The notes below the pieces were generated by a model. It was not told the DNA's origin and searched no databases. It saw only the letters and a program-made list of their open reading frames with translations. The position numbers and the translations under genes were made by a program. Source: Luscinia megarhynchos (Eukaryota; Chordata; Aves; Passeriformes; Turdidae). From it: a DNA stretch of 64,000 bases. Numbering within the stretch: position 1 is the stretch's first letter; every line of letters begins with the position of its first letter. Below, in pieces: positions 51,179-61,741 of this stretch. The stretch spans positions 51,698,473-51,762,472 of the forward strand of contig CM067592.1 of the NCBI GenBank assembly GCA_034336665.1, written 5' to 3'.

Positions 51179-54014
51179 GAAGATGCTGCAATACTAAATG
51201 CAATTGAAACCAAAAAAGAAGCAATAAAAAAAGAACATTTGAAAGTGGTGATGTCCAGAAAGAAGGCTGGAGTAGCATGCAACAAACAGCAGCACATAAA
51301 GTGAGATTGCTCTTACAGTGGAATGCAATTGCTGTTCTGGACTAGATGAATAATTTATCTGGTCTAATCTTTTTTTGTTATAGTATCTACTGTCAGCGTT
51401 TTAGGGAAAATTGCCAGAGATTATTCAATGGGTAATTACTGGAGTAATAATTTTCCTTGAAAAATAGGAGGTCAAATCTGCTTTTTTAAATTTTTTTTCC
51501 CCCACATTAACACTATGGATGTTCTCATCAGCTACACTGTAAAGCCTTTCTGTGTGTCAATAGGTGTAGGGGGGGTTTGATTTTTTTTTCTTCATTTCCT
51601 TGGTGTTTGTGTAGTTTGGCTTCTTGTCCCAAAAGCCTGCCAAGTTTTAAAAAAAAAAATTTTTATCTGTTTTGTTATATGCATGGCTTTTTCTTGTCCC
51701 TTTACTTGCATTCTTGCACCTTTCTTTATTTAAATAGTCCAAATTTATTTCATAGTTATTGTCACTATGTCTGTCTCTCAGCATGTCTTTGCCCTCACTT
51801 AGATGAAGGTAGTTGTATCTGCTTTGACCTGCGGCTTAACTGTCCTTTTCTCTCTTTGCATCTCCTTGCAGAGGTGTTACTATATTTGGACAGTCACATT
51901 AGATTGCTTCTTATCTGACTTTACAGGATTATACTTTCAGAATTTCACCTTTTTTGGGGGGGGGGAGGTGGGGGTTGAATGAGAGGTTTTCTCTTTGGCT
52001 TCATTTTTCTTTCCTCACTGTACAGAGTTATTTTCATTCGTCAATAAACCTTCACTGTTTTCCCTCATATGCAAATTTAAAACAAAGCAATATATTGAGA
52101 ACTTGTTATCTTCATCTAAAATCAATTTATTTCTGCATTGCATTAATCTGTTTTCTTGGATTTACTACAGGGTAAGATTTTGGGCTAGGCTGCTGCTGGC
52201 TTACTGTTTCCAAGAGCTTCCTAACCAGCCCGCTGGCATGTAACACACTGACAGCTGTGGTGTTCTCCTTGTCCTGGTTTGGATGCTGCAGCTGGTAAAG
52301 CCAGAGGTAAACAGAGCAGCAGCCCAGAGCAGCACAGGGTCAGAGGTTATGATCCTTCTGTAACACTTATGCAGAAGGCATGAGATTTGTGCACTGTAAC
52401 TTGCTGAGTAGAAGGTTGAAAAACATGGCTCATCAGTCTGGTCTCTGCTGTTTAGTGTCCTGTGTGTTTGTGTAGTTAAACATAAATTATGATGAGTTTA
52501 TTTCTTCTATTTCAGAGTCAAATATTCTTTCTAAGGTTTAATGGCTATGATAACTCAGATGCACAAACAATTCCATTGTATAATCATATATATATATTAT
52601 CTATCAACAGTAAAATACCTATCACCAACCAAAACTGCAATCCTCCAGCATTTTTTTCTGCTCATTAATGGCAAAAGAAGGCCACTACCTGTGGAAGATC
52701 TATTCTTTTCTGTCATTGATTACAAAGGATTAGTTACCTGATCAGTTTAGTGAAAACCATGACATGGCATTTGTCTTTTATGAAAGATGAATTAGAAAAG
52801 TGCTGGCTGATCAACCTAACTCTGATCCTTGGAAAGATCTGATAATAATGCAACTCAGATTTAAATCCAGATTTAAAACATGGAGTGTAAATCTTTTGAT
52901 AAATGAATTCAATCAGCCAATCAAAAAAGTTAACAAGAGAATGAAACCAGCAGGAATATTTTTTAAGATCTGGTGTCAGTTCAATATTTTCTTCTTTGTC
53001 AAAGCAGCTGGCTTACTGAGGAAGAAGGTGAAGCAAGATTTGACTTGTGTTGACTTCCATATCAAGACTTAGAGTACTCTGCAAGACACTCTTTATAGTT
53101 ACCTAAAACATAATGAGTTAGAAATTAGTTATTCTCTGAGTAAATATCATGTCTTGTGGTGCTTTCAGTGATCTGTCCCAGACACTGTGCAAACAGATAT
53201 TGCCATTCCGGATTTCAGTCACTGATCAGAAAATGTTTAAAAGGAATCAAACATCAAAAAAATACCGTGGTGACAGCCTCAAACAAACACTCAGGTTTGG
53301 TACTTCACTGGTGTGGTTATGAGGAATTAGGGGAAATAACAGTGGTGGTTTTGGAGGGGCTACCCATTCAGCTGGAGGATGTGCTCCTTTTTGAAGAAAT
53401 AACAGTGCAGAGAATTGCAAGGAGAGCAACAGGGAGAATGTATTTGGACAATGCTGCCCCAAGAACAAAATGTGTCTTGTGAGGGAACAGTGATTATTTC
53501 TTAAGTTCTTCCCAGAGGAGGATGGAACAAGATCAACACATTCTGCAATGAATTAATTATATTTTATAGCAGAAGACACTTTATAATTTTAGGTGGTTTT
53601 GACTTTCTGTCAACTTGACAGGAGCGGGTTAGACATCTTTCTGAAACTATCTGATAGCATGGATTTGGCATGGAAAACCAAGTTGTTCTTGAAGCTATCT
53701 TTCTCTACCCATTTCTCAGTCCCTTTATTAAATTTCCTTTAGTACCGTAGTTATTCCTGTGAACCTACAATATTTTTCAATCTCTTTTCATTTCTTCTAC
53801 TTCATCACTCACCATATGAAAAGAATAAACAGAATGGGACTTAATAATTATTTCGAGATTAAACTCTTTTGCCTAAAAAGAATTGTGAACTGAGAAGCAA
53901 TGTGACATATTATTTGGCAACATAATTTCAAGGGAGAATTGCATGCATTATATTCTCTTTAAAATTATTTAGGATTCTTCTTTAGGTGCTTGTTAACCGT
54001 ATTTCTTATGTGGG
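51179..54014. other. Unique DNA, no certain gene
   Basis: AT-rich, with a G tract at 51956-51974. Text at 52270 starting 'tgtcctggtttgga' resembles an LTR start, but what follows matches no LTR known to me. The 108-codon plus-strand frame at 53156-53482 has no recognisable motif. Confidence 0.4.
51956..51974 (+). repeat. G tract, possible G-quadruplex
   Basis: Ten G, then A, GG, T, and five G, inside T-rich DNA. It has enough guanines to fold a quadruplex on the plus strand. No function is implied by the context. Confidence 0.7.
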
Positions 54015-54365
54015 TGTCCTGGTTTCAGCTGGGATAGAGTTAATTTTCTTCTTAGTAGCTGGCATAGAGCAATGTTTGGGATTTAGTATGAGAATAACAT
54101 TGCTAACACAGTGATGTTTCAGTGGTTGCTGAGCAGTGCTTACATCAGGGACTTTGCAGCTCCTCCTGCTCTGCCAGCAGGGAGCCTAGTCATGCCCAAG
54201 AATCTGTGAGAGGAGCACAGCTGTGACAGCTGACCCCAGCTGGCCAAAGGGATATTCCACACCATATGACATAATGCTGGACAGTTTTACTTCCCCCCGC
54301 CGCCAATTCTCCCCCTGTGAACACGCATTTATATGGTGATTATCTACCTGCCGGGTTTAACCACA
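54015..54365 (+). mobile_element. Solo LTR of an avian ERVL-type retrovirus
   Basis: Starts TGTCCTGGTTTCAGCTGGGA, continues 'tagagttaattttcttctta', 'gctggcatagagcaatg', 'gagcagtgcttac' and 'ccaaagggatattccacacc', and ends 'gggtttaaccaca'. It aligns throughout its first two thirds with the reverse complement of 26394-26782, so the two are the same family in opposite orientation. The TATA position reads 'ggacagtttta', so the promoter is lost, and the R-U5 part is shortened and C-rich. No internal retroviral genes adjoin it. No clear target-site duplication is seen. Confidence 0.88.
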
Positions 54366-57048
54366 GTTCTGACTAACATTTTTATATCATACTACCTTCA
54401 GTCCTGTCAGAACTAGAGGTCCTGGACTAAAATACCAAGCTGTTCTTTGTTAATATTTGTACCTGAAGTACTCTGTGCTCTGGATGTCTTTTCCAAAATA
54501 TCTTTGCAAAGTAATACATAGTACTTTAAACTACACTTTAAGGCATAAACCATATTATTCATCCCTAATTCGCACGTGCAGATTCCATGACCATCTGTGA
54601 TGTTTATTTCCCTTCAAATTATGTTCAGCAAAACAGTGGCAGGCCACCATCCCTCTTGATATCAAAGATGTGTGCTGGGATATGAAACTGAGTGTGTTCT
54701 GAATAAGCTGTACTTCAAAAGACAGCAACACCAGGCAATCAAGAAAAAAGCAAAGCTACATGAAAAGTTAGAAGGGACCAATCTTATAACATTGGTAGTT
54801 GTTTCTCAAGCTGGAAAAACTGTATCCATAGTGATGAAACAAAATCTGCTTTTCTAAAAAATTACAGAAAATCATCTGAAGTCGCAGAGAAATGTATTTG
54901 TGAATTACTGTGGGAAGTAAAACCTATGACCATTAAGGGTAGGGGAAAAAAATCCCGTGTGACTTGTTGAAATAGAGTCTTTCAGCATTGTTAGGTCAAC
55001 AGTCTTTCCATCATGAAGTTATCTGTTGTCCCTTCTGAAAGGTAATGGTACTCCTCCTTGCTCAATACTGACAGGACTTGACTTCATGCCAAGTACGTTT
55101 AAGTGAAGAGTGAAATCACAAAACTCAATGAAATCCAGAATTACGTGAACAAAAAGTTTATTTGTTGAGACAGCCAAGAACTAACAGAATTTTTTGAGAC
55201 AAGAAAGATAATTTATTTAATTTGTCAATCTTGATTACTTTTTTTTGCTAAAGCTGATTAAATGTTTCTGCTTGATTTGATGAATTTGGGATGAATGGCA
55301 GACTGGACCTCAAACTAACATTTAGCTTTAAATAACTACTCACTGCCAGGCTCTGCATAGCTCACTCTACCTGCCCACTAAATGAATTCTTGTTGATTAA
55401 GAAGCTGCATTAAAAGCATTGAGGACATGTAACGTAAGAAGGGTGACAAAGAAGGACAAAAACTGCCTCATACTAAATAGTGTTGATACTCAGTGCCACA
55501 ACACCTTTCTGACTGACTTTTTTTCCGAGAAATGGACAGAATGGGGACAGAACTACCAAAAGGTGGGTTAAAGTTTTATCCCAAAGAAAAAGTTTTGTAG
55601 TTAAATAATCTGTTCATTTTTAATCCTGAGATTATTAAAAGCTTTGTATGCTTTTGACATGCAAAATACAAGACTAATCCACAAATACACCAAAAAGGGA
55701 GCATAAAAAATTTATTCCTGAAGGGCTTCTTTGTTGTAGCTGCATTAAAAGAGAAATAGACATCATTGCTTGGGGACATGAAGACAACTAGCTGTGCATT
55801 ATTTTTCTATCCAGGTGCACAGAAGAAATAAATGGAATCAAAAGGGAAATGGCTCTCCAGGCTTTCTGTCATGCAAATGTTTCTATATACAGTCTCCTCT
55901 TCAATAAGCTGTTTTCCTATCAGATATCCCTCCTGTAGGCACAAAAGTTCCTCTCTGGCTTTTTTTTCCCAGTTCCTCTTAGTAGCAAGGGTTGACTGAT
56001 TCTAAAAGTGGTTGGCTTATATCTTGGAAGATTGTATTAATATTCCTTTTATGCCCTCAGCCTTGCGCACAGATGATTATTTTCCTCTCCATCTGCTTTG
56101 CTGACTTTAGATCTGCACAACTGGAAGGGACAGGATGGTGACTCATCTGGAAGTGGAGAGTGAGCGAGTGAGAGAGGGTGAGTGAATAAGCTCACAGGTC
56201 TTGTGCCTCTCGCACTGCCTCCCACTCCTGCAGTGACACGAGCACAGGGAAGCAGGCTGTGAGTGTGCACAAGGTCACAGCCTGGGTCAGTCACCACATC
56301 CCAGGGGCAGGAACGACCCTTCGAGGGCAGCCTTGCTGATCCCAACAGCTGAAAGAGAAGGCTCTAAAAAGGACTGTGTGAGTTGATAAAGCATCACACT
56401 ACAGGTAAGCTGCCAAATTACTTTGTGCTTAGGGAACTAGAGTTTGCCACTTTGATGCATTCAACAGCTAGAATAATTTCTTGAGGCAAAAGCTTTGAAC
56501 AATAGAGAACCAGATTGTATAATATCATTTTGTCCCTTTCTTTACCCCTTTTTAATATTGATCAATTGATTTTTTTTCAAGCTTCTCTAAATCTTCAGAT
56601 AGCTGATGTTAATTTCATTTGAGCATGCTTTCATTGAGGACTCAAGGCTTTCCTTTTCCAAATATGTGTTTCTACTCTACATTGAGGTGAGCAGGGCTAG
56701 CTGGATTGTGGGATGCTTTTCAACACAAATAAAACCACTGCTCTATGGCTTTACTTTTTTAGCTTTCATCAGCATCTCTCAAACCCTAGACAATGCTTAA
56801 CTTTCAAATAATGACCAGAGGGCATTTATATTATATTTGGGGGTAGAATCACATCTGAATTCACAACATAATTTTATAGAACACAAGTGGTTGAAAACCT
56901 TTTCCTTTATTTTGTGTCCTCCAATGCAATTTTTATTTTACTCAAAAGAAGAAAGAAACTTTGAAAGCTTTTTCCACCCCTCTCTTTTTCACCTGTGAAG
57001 AGCAAGCTGAAACCTCAACTTGTAGTAACTTCTACGAGTTAAAAGAGC

Positions 57049-57051
<3 letters not shown>
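54366..57051. other. Unique DNA with one GC-rich patch
   Basis: AT-rich with nothing recognised, except that 56130-56350 is GC-rich and has GAGT/GTGA-rich text. The minus-strand frame there (56049-56345) has no motif. Confidence 0.4.

Positions 57052-57080
<29 letters not shown>
57052..57080. repeat. T29 homopolymer
   Basis: Twenty-nine consecutive T. No retroposed body or AATAAA is visible on the minus strand to its right. Confidence 0.95.
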
Positions 57081-57290
57081 GTGCTGGACGTGTTTGGGCA
57101 ACTGGTATTATATGGCTTAAATTCAAAATCAGATGACTTTATCATTACTGGAGTACTCACAGAGTTCAGTTCTTATTGGAGTTAGTGAGTCAGGGGACTC
57201 TGATTTTTTTCAGGGAGAAATCAGAGTGCAGGGAATGAATTAAAACCTTTGGATGGATTGAAGTATATTAAGCCACTCACACGTAAAGTA

Positions 57291-57365
57291 GAAGTTTAAG
57301 TTTAAGTTTAAGTTTTAGTATAAGTTTAAGTTTTAGGATAAGTAAGTCAGTAAGTAAGTTTTAAT
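57291..57365. repeat. (AAGTTT)n degenerate repeat
   Basis: Several 'aagttt' units, some extended to 'aagttttagtat', then 'agtaagtcagtaagtaagtt'. A short degenerate tandem repeat. Confidence 0.85.
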
Positions 57366-57653
57366 ATGAACTCGAATGCTTTTAATAAATAAAAGGTTTA
57401 GATACCAAAGTGGGAATTTTAGTGAAGGTTGAAAAACATACTAATGTTTTCAGTGGAAGCTCTAGGAACGTAGTTTTAGACAGTGCTTAAACATAATAGA
57501 GCTATAGTAAAAATATTGTTTACGTTTTTCAGATAGAACAAAATAGGTCATATGCATAGTTTATATGCAACCTACTGTGCTAGGAAGCTAGAATTTTAAT
57601 AAGTTAATAAGAGTGGTGGTCCAAGTTTATGCCCTAGCTTGTTGGGAAGATTC

Positions 57654-57661
57654 TATATAAG
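57654..57661 (+). promoter_or_regulatory. Candidate TATA box
   Basis: TATATAAG preceded by 'gattc' and followed by G-rich text ('gcattgggaagagtggggg'). DNA downstream (57680-57830) is GC-richer and includes 'ctgccgcagcaaca' followed by 'gtggccccaccggg'. The layout fits a TATA promoter with a start near 57685. It could belong to an unidentified transcript or to an unrecognised LTR whose end would be the 'caaca' near 57780. No AATAAA or proven LTR boundary supports the second reading. Confidence 0.3.
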
Positions 57662-60600
57662 AGCATGCATTGGGAAGAGTGGGGGCCTTCCTGCCTTTTT
57701 TGCCTATCTGCCATTGCTTTTTATTTTGCTGGCTGCCGTCTTCGACACTCGAGAGGGAGACAGGAGCTGCCGCAGCAACAGTGGCCCCACCGGGAGTTCT
57801 GGGAGCTTCTGTCCAGGACTTTATGACAAAACTTAGCATGGACTCTGATGTTTATGACTGTGCCTTGTGAGACTGATGTGCCTCTGCAACAAATAACTTT
57901 TCAGCAACTATTAGCTGCTTCACTCATTTAAGAAAATAACTCGACAAAGTAGGTGCCTAGAGGACCAGAGAGAGTCTTATCCTCACAAGTTCTGATGCCT
58001 TTCTTTACAGTTTTACTGCAAAAGCTTAATCACTATTTAATTTAGACCTTTTTCAACAAATTAACATATACTCCAATATTATTCTCTTATCTAAGTCTTG
58101 GCTATGCATTCTTTTCTGTAAACTCAGCACAAGCTCATCATGGCCAAATCTTTTTTATTTTGTTGCCACTTTTCTATGGCCTCTTTTAATTCATAACTAT
58201 TATGCAGAGCTGCAAAATCAAAGATTTTCTATAGCCTGAGGATTCTAACAAGATCAAAGCCTTAAGATTACATTTATGGTTCTTAATCTGCTGAGAATGT
58301 GACTTAAAATATTTAAATTGTGAGAGAGATTATGTGCCCTGATTGCACATCCCAGAATAAGCTCACAGAAATACTCTATTATTTTTTAAGTTTCTATTGG
58401 TGTTCCCTCACAGTGTGAGGGAGACCATGGCAAATTACTATTGGTTAGAACCTTTACCTGCAGGTGCCTGTTATATAAATACCTCTGTAAAAAGCTATGT
58501 GGCCATTTTTATTTGGGGAAAAGAAAACGTGCAAAATGTCTATTTTCTTCTAAAGTGTTACTTCCATTGTAATCCATATTGTTTTTGTAAACAGCCTGGA
58601 AAACCTTGAAATACAGCCAAAGTTGATAATTTTGGCTTTTTCTCATAAATGTGTCATTCAAGTAGAAAATTATATGTTTTTTAGTATTATTGTCTGCCAT
58701 GTGAAAAGTTGCTACTACTTGTGCACCTTGAAAAGATGCTCAAACATTTATGTCCTAACAGTAGGGCATGCCGTGTGCTAAAACAAACAAATTCTGAAAT
58801 TACGTGGCATTATAATAGGTGCCTGACAACTTCCTTTACAGAATAACTTGCTTTGCCTCTGCTTGCACAGAAATATGAAAAAAAAATTAGACAATTTATG
58901 TGGTCATTGACCATTTTGCAGCTGAGTAGATTCATGCTTGTTTTGTCCTTTTGTGTCACATTTACAGACCAAAAAAATCAAAAAAATTACCTTAGACTGG
59001 AAGATCTGTCCATGCCATTGTGATGTTTACAAACTCCTTTGGAAGCCTTGTGTGTGTTGATATCCACAACAGAGTATTTTGTGGAGGTTGTTGTCAATGT
59101 ATTGAATCAGAAGTGGCACAGTTAGTGTGGCTAATGGCTAGAGAGGAGGAAAAAAAAAAAAAAAGCCATGTTCTCTTCTAGTATGAATGCAACGTTTTCC
59201 AGTATAAATTGGAATAGTTCCAAAATCCAGTAAAACTATGACGATTTCTTCCACAGAAATACTTGCTGTAGGTTTATTGGTGAAATTCCATTGCAGAAAC
59301 CCTAAATATATATATATAGAGATATCTCTATAAAAATTTGTTTGTAAACATACATATATATTTTGTGGTTAATTTTCTGTCCCTTCTGATTCAGACTGAA
59401 AATGCTTTTCAGTTTTCTGTCATAAAAATTGAAAATTTCTGTATCTTAAGCCAGAGGACGGCAATAGTTTAGAAGGCATGTGAAAATTGTAACAGAAAAA
59501 AACCATTTTTTCCCAACTCTGTTTTGTAAGGCTTGCTTTCTGCAACAGCTGGGTGTTTACAGCAGTCTGCAGACAACAAATCCAAGTGTAAAAATACTGT
59601 AATATGATACTGACGTGCTTTGACACTCTGCAGATGCTATTTGGGTGAGATGTTACTGATGCGGCTGGTGCCAAAGCACTTGCTGACATACCTGCAAGTC
59701 TCTCCAGCCCCGGGGCAGTGTGCCAAGGCAATGCTTCCTTTGGAGCCGGGGATCAGGCACAGCCCCAGTGCTCCTCTTGTGCACCCTGTGCACCCTGCTG
59801 CTGTTTCCTAGGAACTCTGTACGGACAGAGCTGCAGTGAGAGGAGGCTGGAGACCCGGCTGACAGTGGCACAAACCAGAGAGAGTTGTTGCTCTTGGCTC
59901 TGCTGGTGTGGGCTGCTGTGTGACCTTCAGTGGGTCACCGTGGTGGGCGAGCCCCCGAGCAGCTCCCACGGGCCACTGCTGCAGGGGAGCACACTGCCAG
60001 AAAACTGGGGGCCAGGCTGAGGGCAGAGACATCACCTTCCAACTACTGTCTCCATCCAAACACTTCCAGCTTGCTGTAAATTAATTTAATTCATTGCCAC
60101 TTAAAAGCAGGGTGTGATGGGGAGATACGAAGACAAAAATTAAAACATCTTTCCCCAATCCCTTCACCTGGCTCAGCTTCACTCTTCTACCTCTTTTCCC
60201 CAAAAGACAATGCAGGGGAATGGGAATTAGGGTTGTACTCTAACAGAGCCACTGCTCCCTTCTCACATCATTCCCCTGCTCCAGCATGGGCTCTCCACAC
60301 AGAATTCAGTCCTTCATGAACTGCTGCAGCATGGGATCCTCTCAGCAGGATGAAGAGTGTACACCTGCCCTGAAATGGGACACATCCTCCTGCCCCTGCA
60401 TCTCCGAGCTCAGGGTCCATGATCCTGCTTTACATATCTTCTTCTCTTTCTCTTTCTCTCCCTCACCCCTTTCTGGTGTTGCCACCCTTTCTTAAACACC
60501 CTAACTGCAAATATTGGACACCTGCATCTGATACAGTCTTGTATCTTCTTTTGCTTTGCTTTGGCTTTCCTCTCTCACTTATGATTCAGTTATTTTCTAA

Positions 60601-60677
60601 AATGTTTTGAAAATAAAGGAAATTCTGTACCAGTGTTATTTTATTTGAAGCCTATTACAACCGAAATTGAAGGGCAT
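57662..60677. other. Mixed unique DNA, one GC-rich patch, simple repeats
   Basis: Contains an A15 run (59150-59164), an 18-bp perfect palindrome (59315-59332) and a GC-rich patch (about 59640-60030) with open frames on both strands but no recognisable motif. Cys- and Pro-rich translations there reflect base composition. No gene is called. Confidence 0.4.
59315..59332. repeat. 18-bp perfect palindrome
   Basis: TATAGAGATATCTCTATA equals its own reverse complement. It sits at the end of a short (TA)n run, so it may be a chance product of simple sequence. Confidence 0.85.
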
Positions 60678-61003
60678 TATTTTATATTTATATTTATATT
60701 TATATTTATATTTATATTTATATTTATATTTATATTTATATTTATATTTATATTTATATTTATATTTATATTTATATTTATATTTATTTATATTTATTTT
60801 AGTTTTATTTTTACTTTTACTTTTACTTTTATTTTTATTTATTTCTATTTCTATTTCTATTTCTATTTTTATTTTTATTTCTATTTCTATTTCTATTTCT
60901 ATTTCTATTTCTATTTCTATTTCTATTTCTATTTCTATTTCTATTTCTATTTCTATTTCTATTTCTATTTCTATTTCTATTTCTATTTCTATTCTATTCT
61001 ATT
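60678..61003. repeat. Compound hexanucleotide array, about 326 bp
   Basis: Three blocks in one array. (TTTATA)n, about 17 uniform copies, spans 60681-60785. A mixed block of TTTATT and TTTTAC units spans about 60786-60845. (TTTCTA)n, about 24 nearly uniform copies, follows to about 60993 and closes with ATTCT units. Because the unit is six bases, every frame without a stop stays open, giving a spurious plus-strand frame of alternating Phe/Ile, Tyr/Leu or Ile/Ser. It is not a gene. Confidence 0.97.
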
Positions 61004-61681
61004 GACAGCCACTGGTACTTCCATCTCTCTAAAATCAAAATCTTCTTATTTTGGACAGAAGTTGTTGAAATTTATAAACTTTCCTTCAATTAGAAATATG
61101 TCAAAGCTGGAGACTTTCAAAAACAAATTTACTGCAGGCTAGGTAGGTCTAGTGCACCAAACTCCTAAGCAAGATATAACCTTTAAACCTCAATGTAGTC
61201 TTAGGCACAATGGCATCTTGTTGCTGCTTGAATTTAAGCCATGGATAGGATAGGGTTTTATCTGGATAGAGACCCTTAAAACTAAAATAAACTGAGATAA
61301 TATGAGTATACAAATAGCATGAATTTACTCTAAATCGCTACAATTAATCCAGAATTTGCAAATATTATTTATTACAGCAACAGCTTGGATGTTTCTCCCT
61401 GTGAGGGGCAATCAGAACGTTTTGCAGTGGAAAAGGGGTGAGCAGGAAACCAATGAACTTCCTCTACTGCAGTTCTTGACAGCTCGTTGCAGTCTTGAAA
61501 ATGTCCTAACAGGCACCAAACATGATGTGTGAGTCACTGCTGGATATGGATGGCCATTATGTGACATGGATGATGTAAACAAAAATTATGGTGGAGTAAA
61601 GAGTAAACAACTTTCACTTAAGTATACTTTATATTATATATACAGTATTATATTCACTAAAGTACTATTTCACTTTCACAG
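61004..61681. other. Unique DNA upstream of the candidate exons
   Basis: No repeat recognised. A splice-flanked open segment at about 61093-61141 (acceptor 'ttccttcaattag', donor CTAG|GTAGGT) is possible but not called. Confidence 0.4.
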
Positions 61682-61741
61682 AGATATTTTTGCTGCTGCT
61701 GGCTCAGAAAAATGCAATAGTCTGATTGCTGCCCTTACAAG
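61682..61741 (+). CDS. Candidate internal exon 1 of an unidentified plus-strand gene
   Basis: The acceptor is TTTCACTTTCACAG (AG at 61680-61681) and the donor is ACAAG|GTAACT. The 60 bases between read, after one base that completes a split codon, DIFAAAGSEKCNSLIAALT, and end with AG, two bases into the next codon. The next candidate exon (63598) starts with the single base T, giving AGT (Ser) and an uninterrupted frame across an intron of about 1.86 kb with GT...AG ends. Phase agreement plus protein-like composition is the reason for calling it. I do not recognise the protein. The previous exon must end two bases into a codon; candidates upstream are too uncertain to choose. Confidence 0.42.

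Noticed and set aside
51017..51304. Open frames of 70-95 codons on both strands
   Set aside because: They run through the T/G low-complexity tract. Composition explains the Phe/Leu and Lys/Gln runs.
52270..52460. Text beginning 'tgtcctggtttgga', like the LTR start seen at 54.0 kb
   Set aside because: Only the first dozen bases resemble the LTR. No TATA box, AATAAA or TG...CA end follows.
53156..53482. 108-codon plus-strand frame
   Set aside because: No start or splice support and no recognisable motif. The length is within chance expectation for a 64-kb window.
58418..58463. Splice-flanked plus-strand segment that could join in phase to the 61682 exon
   Set aside because: The donor (CAG|GTGCCT) is poor, and another upstream segment (about 61093-61141) joins equally well, so neither is supported.
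60633..61142. The longest open frame in the window (169 codons)
   Set aside because: It is produced by the hexanucleotide array, which has no stop in this register and translates to alternating Phe/Ile and Phe/Tyr.
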